A DNA stretch of 64,000 nucleotides from JBEKHT01 sp049516595. Lineage in GTDB: Bacteria > Chloroflexota > Anaerolineae > Anaerolineales > RBG-16-64-43. This document shows positions 33,406 to 42,013 of this stretch, piece by piece. Location: the NCBI GenBank assembly GCA_049516595.1, contig JBEKSY010000006.1, positions 62,001 to 126,000 on the forward strand, read 5' to 3'. How positions within the stretch are numbered: position 1 is the stretch's first letter; every line of letters begins with the position of its first letter. Under the pieces are notes generated by a model that did not search any database, was not told the DNA's origin, and saw only the letters and a list, made by a program, of their open reading frames with translations. Position numbers and translations under genes: made by a program.

Positions 33406-36228
33406 CTATCGGGAGACTGCCAACTTGATCAGATGGCCTGCTGCGTCAAGGCTCAGCCTTGCGAATTGAGCGTGGCCCGGGCCGTGGCCTTCGATTCGCT
33501 TGTCGAGCAAGATAACCCAAGCCGGAAGACCGCCAGCCGAGCTGGCTACCGCAGGATCCTTGGGGATGGCTGGATCTCGGCGAGGCACGATCTGGGGTTC
33601 AAACACCCGTGCCCGGCTGCCTGTCATGCCCGGCAGGCTGGCCTTGAGGACTTCCTTGAGAGAGTTCTCCAGATCGGCCGGCAGGGTTGCCAAAGAAGTG
33701 TCGTCCAGCGCCTTGACCGCGAGTAGGTCCAGGTCGGCCGGACGCGATTCGCGACGCAAGGCGCTCTTGGTGCCCGTCCCCTGAGCGAATTCCCGAGGCA
33801 CAAAGAACGGATCGCCAAGGTGGATGAAAGAGATCAGCGTCTTCTGGTCTTCCCCATCGAGGTATCCTTGACGCCGTCGCATTTCCTCGGCAAAGGTCAG
33901 CTTCGCTTGCCTGAGTGCCTCGCCGGAGGGAAGGCCTCGAGTCAGGCTCTGCCAGTAGTGGAGGGCCACAAGATCTGCTCCAATGAGCGGAGGAGCGGCC
34001 GCCCCATAGGCGATCTTGGTAGAACCCACCAGGGCCCGTGTCCCTGATTCCAAGAACTTCAAGGCGAGTGCGGAATCAATCGTCTTGCTCAACACGTTCG
34101 CGCCATAACAGGCCTCGCTGAAGACTACAGTCGGGGCCCGGCCTGAGTTGGTCACCTGCGCAGGTCGCAAAGCCGTTGGAAACTCGACCGCGGACGAAGC
34201 GGATCCGGGCGAACGTTGACCGTACCACTCTGGCGCATCCTCCAAGCCGTGCAGATTGAAGTAGGAGTACCGAGGGAAGGCCAAGTCCGCCGCCGGAAGT
34301 GTGTCGGCATCCGTGGGAGGCGAGATCAACATCGAATTGGACTGGCCAATCGGTCGGTATGCCCCCAGGGAGGCAGAGTGCCAGATGCTGGCCGTATACC
34401 CCAGACTCTTCCGAAAGCGCTTCACCCTCGGATGAAGGAGCAGCCTGATCCACCCGTACAATCGAGCCAGTGGGGTCGGCGCTTTCGCGGGAGCCTCGTC
34501 AATGATTCTCTGGATGGCCTTCAGGAGAAACTGGGGGTCATTGCCGGTTGGGTTGGGGATACGGCTCACCGGCCATTCCGGCACGTAGTAATTCTCGTCC
34601 CGGGTTGCGTAGGGATTGTCAGAAGGAACATCGTGATCGTCGTCGTCGGCGGGATTCGGAAGCCGGTGAAATGGAATGATGTCATGCCCACCGATAATGA
34701 GCAAGGCACCAATCATCTCGCCGCGCCGCGCCAGGGCGGCGTCCAGTTGACAGACCAGGCGCTTCACGTCGGCAGCATTGGAAGCCGGCACGCTCTCCAG
34801 TTGGAAGGGGCTCAGGGTTTCCGCGTCATCGGCGTAGATGGCATAGGCCGACCAGCCCTTGCGGGCGTGCTGGGAGCGAACCAGGGAGGTGAGGGATTGA
34901 CAAATCGCCGCGGTCGCGCTCAGCCCATATTGGCTCTGCAGGTTCGCGAGACTCGAGAGTACGACCAAGCTGGGCCGCCTTCGGTCTTCGTCCGCCGGCT
35001 TCTTGCGCATGTGCAGCCTTCGCGCCACCCGGTCCAATTCCGCCCGAACCCGCATGAGGTCCTCGTCCTCTTGTGGTTGACCTTGTGAATCGGCTGGTTG
35101 GGTGGAGCCCGAGGGGGCCGTCCCGTGGGTTGCCTGGGGCGCGCCTGGGTTGGGGGGCAGCGCTCCTGAAGGTCCTTGGAAGTGTTCCCCGGGCAATGGA
35201 CGGATTTCGACGGGCGTCTCGTCCGAGACGGGAACAGGAATCGAGGCCTCTGCCGGCGCTGGGACCGGGGGTGAGGTCAGCCCCCCGGATGGACCGCGGA
35301 AGTGCTCCCCCGGCAGCGGACGAATTTCTGCGCCCGCCTCGTCGACCAGGAGGCTCGTGGGTGGGCCCACGGCCTCCGACCCAGGGATAGGAGACGGGTC
35401 CAGGTTGGGCGTCTCTATGAATTCGTCCGCGCCTCGCGCCGCCGGGGTTGCCCCAGACAACTTGTTCAATCCCGCGGCGAACGCTACCGCCGTGGGAATG
35501 GACAAACGAATGTCCGCTTTGAGGTCAGCTGGCCAAAGGGCAAGATAGGGGTTGAAGGCCCCCAGCATACGTGCGCCCACCTCATGGGCGGGGTCGGCAA
35601 CGGCCGCCAGGTGGAGAAGTTCCACAGCCTGGGTGGTCTTCCCGGTGGCCAGGGAGGCTTGCGCCAAGGCCAGCAAGATCGCCGGGCAGCCCGGCCAACG
35701 CTGGCGAGAGGCTCCCCCCAGGCACAGGACCGCCTCGTAATCGCCAGCCAACCATGCAACCTTCAGCTGGGCCCAGGCGGGAAGCAAAGAGTCGGGCCTT
35801 GCCCGTTCGACCTCCTCCAACATCCGTTGCGCCTCGGCGTAATTGTGAGCATGGATCTGTGCCAATCCCTGACGCAGCAGCTCGGCCCAGGCAGGCAGGG
35901 GGAGGGGTGACGAAATCGGGTCGGTTGAAAGTGAGGAAACGAACCCCAGCGAGTCGCGCGCGGCCTCTTCCTGACCCAGGGCGCTCTGGATATCGCTGGC
36001 GGTCCGGTAGAAGGCAACCTCCTCGGGATCCGCGACCTGGGCGATCTCAATGTGCCTGGACGCGGCTCCCAGGTCGTGCAATTGCTGGTAGGCCTGGGCC
36101 AGGAAATACCGTATGCGGAAGTCGCCTGGCCATTGTCCCAGCCAGCTCCGCGAGGCATCGCGCGCGAAGGCCGAGGCGCGCACGGTGAGGGCCGCATCCG
36201 CAAGGTTAAGCAGGGTCTTTCGATCCAC
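33406..36228 (-). CDS. TPR protein with caspase/gingipain-like (clan CD) protease domain
   Basis: A 940-residue protein without signal peptide. Residues about 1-240 are TPR helices. Residues about 255-400 are a Pro-rich linker with a duplicated motif EIRPLPGEHFxGPSG. Residues about 405-850 resemble a clan CD cysteine protease of the C25/caspase-like type. The dyad would be His660 in YFNLHGLED and Cys707 in VVFSEACYGANV, each after a hydrophobic strand. A preceding segment, YYVPEWPVSRIPNPTGND, is also C25-like. A C-terminal region of about 90 residues follows. The GTG start, behind AAGAGGTG, lies three bases after the giant TPR gene. Protease activity is inferred from the dyad. The linker repeats could be self-cleavage or docking sites. 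Confidence 0.75.
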   Translation of the reverse strand: MDRKTLLNLADAALTVRASAFARDASRSWLGQWPGDFRIRYFLAQAYQQLHDLGAASRHIEIAQVADPEEVAFYRTASDIQSALGQEEAARDSLGFVSSLSTDPISSPLPLPAWAELLRQGLAQIHAHNYAEAQRMLEEVERARPDSLLPAWAQLKVAWLAGDYEAVLCLGGASRQRWPGCPAILLALAQASLATGKTTQAVELLHLAAVADPAHEVGARMLGAFNPYLALWPADLKADIRLSIPTAVAFAAGLNKLSGATPAARGADEFIETPNLDPSPIPGSEAVGPPTSLLVDEAGAEIRPLPGEHFRGPSGGLTSPPVPAPAEASIPVPVSDETPVEIRPLPGEHFQGPSGALPPNPGAPQATHGTAPSGSTQPADSQGQPQEDEDLMRVRAELDRVARRLHMRKKPADEDRRRPSLVVLSSLANLQSQYGLSATAAICQSLTSLVRSQHARKGWSAYAIYADDAETLSPFQLESVPASNAADVKRLVCQLDAALARRGEMIGALLIIGGHDIIPFHRLPNPADDDDHDVPSDNPYATRDENYYVPEWPVSRIPNPTGNDPQFLLKAIQRIIDEAPAKAPTPLARLYGWIRLLLHPRVKRFRKSLGYTASIWHSASLGAYRPIGQSNSMLISPPTDADTLPAADLAFPRYSYFNLHGLEDAPEWYGQRSPGSASSAVEFPTALRPAQVTNSGRAPTVVFSEACYGANVLSKTIDSALALKFLESGTRALVGSTKIAYGAAAPPLIGADLVALHYWQSLTRGLPSGEALRQAKLTFAEEMRRRQGYLDGEDQKTLISFIHLGDPFFVPREFAQGTGTKSALRRESRPADLDLLAVKALDDTSLATLPADLENSLKEVLKASLPGMTGSRARVFEPQIVPRRDPAIPKDPAVASSAGGLPAWVILLDKRIEGHGPGHAQFARLSLDAAGHLIKLAVSR

Positions 36229-36231
36229 ACA

Positions 36232-39200
36232 TCACCTCTTGTCCGGGGCGAGTTCGGGCAGGCCATACACGAGGCCAAGCGCCATCACGGCGGATAGCAA
36301 TTTGTGAGCGGGCAGATTGCTCGGGTTCAACTGGACAGCCTTGCGCAGCGCATCGGTAGCCTCGGAGTAGGAGCGCAGATTCTTGAGGACCACTCCCATC
36401 CGGTACATCACCTCACTGTTGGTTGGGTTCAGCCGCGCGGCGGCCCGATAGGCCTCCAGCGCGAGATCCCAGCGCTGCTGACTCTCCAGCGCGAGTCCCA
36501 ACTCCAGATCCGCTCGCCAGTCCTTCGGATCCAGCTCGCGGGCCCGCCGGACGGCGTCCAACGCTTGGTCGATCTGACCCAGCTTGCGAGCCACCCGGCC
36601 GATAAGCAGCCAGTGCTCCCCCCGTCGTGGGGCCGCTTCCGCTGCCGTTTGGGCGCGCCGGAGAGCCTCTTCCCCTTTTCCGAGTTTGAGCAGCGCTTCC
36701 GCCAGGGAATGGGAAAGGGCGTCGGAGTTCGGATGGGCGGGTTCGATCGCCAGAAGAGCCTCGACGGCGCGCTCGGGTTTCCCGGAAAGGATCCAAAGCT
36801 GGGCAAGGTGCAGAGTCTCATTGAACGGATCTGGCAGGAGAGAAGCGGCCTGTCCCAACAACACGGCGGCTTGATCCAAATGCCCCTCGCTCTCCTCGAT
36901 CTCGGCCAGGATGGAGAGCGATTGTCCTTGATAGCGCGTGTCCGCCCCTACCTTTTCGACCAACCTGCGTGCTTCGGCTCGATGGCCCGTGGCAATCAGG
37001 GCACGCGCAAGGCAGAGACCCCACTCGACGGGCGCTCTTGGGGAGGACGTCTCGAGGGCCTTGCGGAGGTTCTCCGTGGCCTCTTGGGGATTCCCGGACT
37101 CCAGTGCAAGTTCACCGGCTTCGGCCAGGAGTTGCGGCGAGACCGCCTGGGAAAGGAAGAGGGCCTGGCGATAGTGGGTATGCGCGCCCTGCAGGTCGCC
37201 GTCGCGACGCAGCGCACGGGCCAGGCTGATTTGGTACTCTGGGTTCTCGGGGGATATCTCAGCCGCCCTTTGGTAATGCGCAATAGAGGCCTCGATTTCT
37301 CCCCTGGCTCCAAGCCATTGTCCAAGCAAATGCTCCCAGGTCGAGACGTGCGGCGCCAGAGCAACCGCCTTCTGGAGCGAGGGGATGGCCTTTTCCATAT
37401 TTCCCGCGGCTGCGTGAATAAGTGCTCCGATGGCGTGCGGCAAGGCGAGGAAAGAGGCCAAATCGCTGGCCAAGCCGAGGCTCCGCAGCGCCTCGTCCGG
37501 TTTTCCCATCTTCCATTGGGCGAGGGCGAGCGCGAGGCAGGCGGTGGCATTGCGAGGATCGAGTTGTACCGCCTGCGCTGCCCATTGGTTCGCTTTGGAT
37601 GGGTCGCCCGTCCTCAAATGCGCCTGAGCCAGGGAAATCAAGGCGGGGGTGGAGGGACTCTCCGCAACGAGGTGCTCAAGATCCTCCACCTCCCGAGGAT
37701 CCGGATGGGCGAAGGCCAGGCAGATTCGCGCGCCCAGGGTCGCGATGATCTCATTGGGGGCCCCTAAGAAGGTGGCCTGCGCGAGGGCAGCGCGGGTGGC
37801 TTCCGCCGTGGCCGAGGATAATGCCTCTGCCCACCCGGGGCTGTCCGCAGCGTGAGCGGCCTGCCAGCGGAAGAAGGCCTCCGCTCGGGCGGTCAAGGCT
37901 TCCGCCAAACGCAGTGGATAGTCCCCCGCATCAGGATAGGCCTGGCTGAGCCCCTCCAGCAATCGGATGGCGGAGGAGTAGTCTTCGACCAGAAGAGCGG
38001 ATTCTGCGGTGGTTGACATCCCCTCGCGCGATGATCCGCAATGGGCCAGGGCATTCTGCAGCGCCAGAAGGGCAGGGTGCTGAAGGGCTGCGTCAGGAGC
38101 GGGAGCACCCAGGCACGCGTGGCTCTTCGCCAGCAAGGCCCAGGCAAAACTATCCTCGGGAGCCTCTCTAACCAGCTGGTCCGTGATCCGCAGGGCCTCG
38201 TCTGGCGCGCCGGAGTCGAGCGCAATCTGAGCTTCCAGTCTCCGGGCCTCAAAGCTGCCCGGGTCCCCCTCGATCGCCTGTCGGACCCAGGCAAGCGCCT
38301 TAGCATGGTCACCGCTTCTGAGCGCGGCCTGCGCGGCCGCTGCCAGGAGCTGAGGGTTGGAGGGATCCGTTTCGATGGCCTTCTCAAAGTAGTGTACGGC
38401 CTCGCCAAACCCTCCTGTATTCAGAAGAGCATCGGCCAAGCGAGCCGTCAGGGCCTGGGCTTTCGGTCCGAGTCCGATCGCTTTCTTCCAGAGGGCAATC
38501 GCGGCTCCTCGGCGGCCATCCTCCCAGTAGGCCTCCGCCGCGTGCGCCAACAGATCCGGGTTAGCAGGCTCCAAATCGGTTGCCTTCGAGAAGGCCTCGA
38601 TGGATTCCTCGAATTGGCCGGAGCGCAACATCGCTTGGCCAAAAGTGTCCAGCGCGCGCACATCCGAGGGGTTGTGCTCGAGGGTGTCGCGCAGAATCCG
38701 ACCGGCCTCGGCATACTCCTTAAGGTCCATCAGAAACTGAGCGGCGCGAATGGGGATCTCCCGATCCTTTCCCGAGGCGATGGCAATGGCCTTGGCCATG
38801 GCCTGCCGCGCCATATCGACCTGATTGTTCACCACAAGGGTTTCCGCGAGATCGGCCCAGCCGAGTGCCTGGTTGGGGCTCAGTTCCGTCGCCTGTTCGA
38901 GCAGCTGCACGGCCTGGTCGGTTTGCCCCACCCTCCGCAGAACCAGGGCCAAGCCGCGAAGGGCCTCGGCCTGGTCGGGAACCAGCGCGAGCAACCGCTG
39001 ATAGGCCTCGCGGGCCTCCTCAAGGGAACCTGCCGCTGCAGATGCTCGAGCGAGCATCTGCAGGGAGGATGGATTGTCCGGGATGATCTGGAGGGCCAGA
39101 CGCGCGTGGGCAATGGCCGAGGCGGAATCCTTCAGCAGGAGAAAGGCCTGAGCCGCTCCGAGATGGGCCTCGCAAGCAGAAGGAAGGGAGGACAAGCTCT

Positions 39201-41484
39201 CCAGCGGAATGGCGCGAGTGAATGAGGCGAGTGCTTCCCTCGGCTTCCCATCCAGGAGCAGAGCCTGCCCCAACAAATTGAAATAGGAAGGATCGGCCTG
39301 GTCGTCGCATTGTTGCTGGGCTGGTTGCAGCAGATCAATTGCCTGTCTGAGGAGAGGGGTTTCTTCGTCACCCCCTTTGTGGTAAAGGGAAATCAGGGCC
39401 TTGCCCAGTCGGAGGAGAAGCGCAGTCGATGCAGGGCGAACCTTCAAGCCACTCTCCAGGGCGGCGCGCGCTTCCACCAACCGTCCCTCTGCCTCCAGCA
39501 GATCGGCCAGAGCGAGGATCAGCTCAACCTGTGCCGGTGACACCTGCAGCGCAGTTCGAAGCGCCTGCTCCGCCTCGGCCGTCCGGCCCAAATGAATAAG
39601 CGCCTCGGACAACGGCTGCAGGAGCTTGGGATCTCTCGGTGAGAGGGCCACTGCGCGTTGAAGAGCGGCCGCGGCTTCGGTGGCTAGGCCTCTCTTGAGT
39701 GCCAGTTTGCCAAGGACCAGCAGGAGTTCTCCGGGTCGGCTTGCGGATTCGACCCCGGCCCGTAGGGCAGCGGCCGCACTCTCGAGGTCGCCGCCTTTTT
39801 CATGGAGTTCGGCAAGCGCTTTCCAGGCCAGGGCGGAGGAGGGAGAAATCTGAGTTGCCTGTTGCAGGGTGGCCTGGGCTCCGTTCAGGTCGCCTTCCGC
39901 GAGAAGAGCAGCCCCCAGGATGGCATGGGCCTCGCCCGAGTCAGGTTGGATGGCCAAGAGTCTGCGGGCGGCATCCCTGGCTTGGCCGGAATCCCCGGCT
40001 TGGAGGCTTGTCTGGGCAAGGTGCAGGACCGCCTCGGAATCGGCCGGCCGGTCCTGCACGAGGCGACGCCAGCAGTCTTGGGCCTCCAGGAAATCTCCAG
40101 CCATTTCGTGTCCCTGGGCCACAACCTGCAGAGCCGAGGTCCTGGTGGGATCTAGGGTCCAGGCGAGGAAGGCGGTGCTTCGGGCGGAATCCCAGTTCCC
40201 CGAGCCCGCCTGGTAGTTGGCGAGGTCGAGCAAGGCCTCAGGGTCGGAGGGCTTTCTGTCCACCACGGATCGTTGGATCTCAGACGCTTCTGGGTAAGCT
40301 CCTTGGGCGGCCATCGACCGAGCAGTCTCGACGAGGAGCCCGCAGGAGACTTGCTGTCGGTCGGCTTGAGCGCCGCGGAGCGCGAACTGGCGGGCCAGGG
40401 ATCCATTCCCTTGCGCGGCATGGATCTGCGCGAGGGCCAACAAATCTCCCGGATCCTCTGGGTTGGAGGGGATCAACTGCAACGCTTCCGCGAACCGATT
40501 CAGGCGCACGAAAGCTCGTGCCATTCCAGCCCTGGCCTCGGAGGAATCGGGCAGGAGGTCCTGCAGTTCCTGAAAGGCCGCCAGAGCCGTAACCGGATCA
40601 TTGTGTTGGAGGGCGTCGTTGGCCAACTCGCTCGTCCAAGTCGCCGCCCGGCGCTTCGCGCTCTCCACCAGCCGCTCAAGATTCTCCCGGGAGGCTTCCG
40701 CGGATCCCATCGCCCGTCTCACCCGCGCCGCAAGCAGAGTTTCTAGCTCGCCGGGTTTCGCCGTCTCCGTCTGGAGAGAGGGAGAGGCTGAGTTGGTGGG
40801 CGTGGCTGGCAGGCGATTGAAAACGGTAGCGATGTTGCGCTCGAGATCCAGTTCTCCCAGATCATGGGCCGCCTCGAGCAGGGCAATGATCTGATCAGGC
40901 TGGAGAAGGGGGACCCAGGACCCGAGAAACTGGTCCAAGGATTCTCCCTCGAGATTGGCAAGGATCGCATGGATCACGGCGGCCGGCTCTGCGGGGAGTC
41001 TGGAGGCCAGGACCGAGCAGACCGCTTGCCCGTCGCTCAGCATGCCGAGCAGATAGATCAACACTTGCGGGGCGGCCTCCCCCATCCGGGAAAGCTGCTC
41101 CGCCGGGCTTGGGCGCGTGGCGATCGAGAGCGCAGCGAGCGCAAATTCCGAGATGCTCCCGGGCATTCCCTTGGCAAGAGCCTCTTGCGCCGCCCGAGCC
41201 CGCGTCTGCAGCTCCCCCGAGAGCGACTTGTCTGCCCTCCTGTTCTCGGGCTCCAACGCGTAACGGACTGCTTCCGTTTCCCTGGCCTTGAGCAATCCCA
41301 GAACGGCAGGTCGATAACGGCCCAGATCTTTGCCCGCCATGCGAATCGAGGATTGCAAGAACTCCTCCTCATGCAGGGCCTGCCAAAGGCCCGGCTCCTG
41401 GCGCAGCCTTCGCGCGGCGGAGGTCAAGGAAGGAGAGGGAATGGCATCGCCGAGGCGCTGAAGCAGACCGAGTTCAGTGACCAT
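36232..41484 (-). CDS. Giant tetratricopeptide-repeat protein (1750 residues)
   Basis: Nearly the whole protein is a run of 34-residue TPR units, by eye several dozen, with the usual pattern of small residues at positions 8 and 20 and Ala/Pro near the end (for example ALAWKALAELHEKGGDLESA and AEAEQALRTALQVSPAQVEL). The first 250 residues are helical but less regular. There is no signal peptide, membrane segment or enzyme domain, so it is a soluble scaffold that could form a very long superhelix. AAGGAG precedes the ATG. It lies between a small membrane protein (50 bases upstream) and a TPR-protease (three bases downstream), all under one sigma-54 promoter, so the three products probably work together. 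Confidence 0.9.
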   Translation of the reverse strand: MVTELGLLQRLGDAIPSPSLTSAARRLRQEPGLWQALHEEEFLQSSIRMAGKDLGRYRPAVLGLLKARETEAVRYALEPENRRADKSLSGELQTRARAAQEALAKGMPGSISEFALAALSIATRPSPAEQLSRMGEAAPQVLIYLLGMLSDGQAVCSVLASRLPAEPAAVIHAILANLEGESLDQFLGSWVPLLQPDQIIALLEAAHDLGELDLERNIATVFNRLPATPTNSASPSLQTETAKPGELETLLAARVRRAMGSAEASRENLERLVESAKRRAATWTSELANDALQHNDPVTALAAFQELQDLLPDSSEARAGMARAFVRLNRFAEALQLIPSNPEDPGDLLALAQIHAAQGNGSLARQFALRGAQADRQQVSCGLLVETARSMAAQGAYPEASEIQRSVVDRKPSDPEALLDLANYQAGSGNWDSARSTAFLAWTLDPTRTSALQVVAQGHEMAGDFLEAQDCWRRLVQDRPADSEAVLHLAQTSLQAGDSGQARDAARRLLAIQPDSGEAHAILGAALLAEGDLNGAQATLQQATQISPSSALAWKALAELHEKGGDLESAAAALRAGVESASRPGELLLVLGKLALKRGLATEAAAALQRAVALSPRDPKLLQPLSEALIHLGRTAEAEQALRTALQVSPAQVELILALADLLEAEGRLVEARAALESGLKVRPASTALLLRLGKALISLYHKGGDEETPLLRQAIDLLQPAQQQCDDQADPSYFNLLGQALLLDGKPREALASFTRAIPLESLSSLPSACEAHLGAAQAFLLLKDSASAIAHARLALQIIPDNPSSLQMLARASAAAGSLEEAREAYQRLLALVPDQAEALRGLALVLRRVGQTDQAVQLLEQATELSPNQALGWADLAETLVVNNQVDMARQAMAKAIAIASGKDREIPIRAAQFLMDLKEYAEAGRILRDTLEHNPSDVRALDTFGQAMLRSGQFEESIEAFSKATDLEPANPDLLAHAAEAYWEDGRRGAAIALWKKAIGLGPKAQALTARLADALLNTGGFGEAVHYFEKAIETDPSNPQLLAAAAQAALRSGDHAKALAWVRQAIEGDPGSFEARRLEAQIALDSGAPDEALRITDQLVREAPEDSFAWALLAKSHACLGAPAPDAALQHPALLALQNALAHCGSSREGMSTTAESALLVEDYSSAIRLLEGLSQAYPDAGDYPLRLAEALTARAEAFFRWQAAHAADSPGWAEALSSATAEATRAALAQATFLGAPNEIIATLGARICLAFAHPDPREVEDLEHLVAESPSTPALISLAQAHLRTGDPSKANQWAAQAVQLDPRNATACLALALAQWKMGKPDEALRSLGLASDLASFLALPHAIGALIHAAAGNMEKAIPSLQKAVALAPHVSTWEHLLGQWLGARGEIEASIAHYQRAAEISPENPEYQISLARALRRDGDLQGAHTHYRQALFLSQAVSPQLLAEAGELALESGNPQEATENLRKALETSSPRAPVEWGLCLARALIATGHRAEARRLVEKVGADTRYQGQSLSILAEIEESEGHLDQAAVLLGQAASLLPDPFNETLHLAQLWILSGKPERAVEALLAIEPAHPNSDALSHSLAEALLKLGKGEEALRRAQTAAEAAPRRGEHWLLIGRVARKLGQIDQALDAVRRARELDPKDWRADLELGLALESQQRWDLALEAYRAAARLNPTNSEVMYRMGVVLKNLRSYSEATDALRKAVQLNPSNLPAHKLLSAVMALGLVYGLPELAPDKR

Positions 41485-41534
41485 GTCACTCCTTGGGGAG
41501 AGGATGGGAGGCGGGCCCCGAGCCTAGGCTCTGG

Positions 41535-41873
41535 CTACACGACCCAGTGGATTTGCAGCACGATGAAGTAGGCGGCACCCATCATCGCGATCCCCATCGC
41601 CATCAAGAAAACGCCTATGCCGGTTGAGGTCTTGGTCAGCTGGTTGATCACCCCAAGAATGTCGGAAACGTCCGTCACCAGCCCAGTGACATCGTGAGTG
41701 ACTGCCTTGGCTCCCAGCTTGGCAGACTGTGCGGCCAGGGTGTGCATGTCCCGTGAAAACCCGCTGCTGATAAGGACCAAAATGCCGGCAGCCAGGCTGC
41801 ACAGGCCCGCACCCATTGCGGTCAGGGCGATGAGGATTTGAAGATCCTGCAAGTTCATCGATCCGGAAATCAT
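41535..41873 (-). CDS. Small two-helix membrane protein, first gene of the sigma-54 operon
   Basis: A 112-residue protein with two hydrophobic helices (about 11-37, LIALTAMGAGLCSLAAGILV; and about 85-107, GVFLMAMGIAMMGAAYFIVL). A 45-residue polar, helix-prone loop rich in Thr, Val and Asp (DVTGLVTDVSDILGVINQLT) lies between them. No family is recognised. GGGAGGCCAAC precedes ATG 41873, and a perfect sigma-54 promoter ends about 43 bases upstream. As the first gene of the TPR/protease operon it may anchor the giant TPR protein at the membrane or act as a sensor; this is inference. Confidence 0.8.
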   Translation of the reverse strand: MISGSMNLQDLQILIALTAMGAGLCSLAAGILVLISSGFSRDMHTLAAQSAKLGAKAVTHDVTGLVTDVSDILGVINQLTKTSTGIGVFLMAMGIAMMGAAYFIVLQIHWVV

Positions 41874-41915
41874 GTTGGCCTCCCGAGGTTCTCGCGGTTT
41901 TCTCGAGGGGTTGGG

Positions 41916-41931
41916 TGCAAGGGGCGTGCCA
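41916..41931 (-). promoter_or_regulatory. Perfect sigma-54 promoter of the TPR/protease operon
   Basis: Read on the minus strand the site is TGGCACGCCCCTTGCA, matching TGGCACG-N4-TTGCA at all specified bases. The start site would be near 41905, 32 bases before ATG 41873. It lies directly after the terminator of the rpoN-kinase-activator operon. Confidence 0.92.
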
Positions 41932-41955
41932 AGGAACGGAGGCGATTGGGCGGAG

Positions 41956-41983
41956 AAAAAGGGAGCTGCGCGTGGCAGCTCCC
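41956..41983 (-). terminator. Terminator of the rpoN-kinase-activator operon
   Basis: A 9-bp perfect stem (41961-41969 with 41975-41983) with a 5-base loop, followed on the minus strand by five T (41956-41960). It ends the upstream operon 25 bases before the sigma-54 promoter. Confidence 0.88.
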
Positions 41984-42013
41984 GCTTTCCCATGGAATCC
42001 GAGTCCGGGGGGG

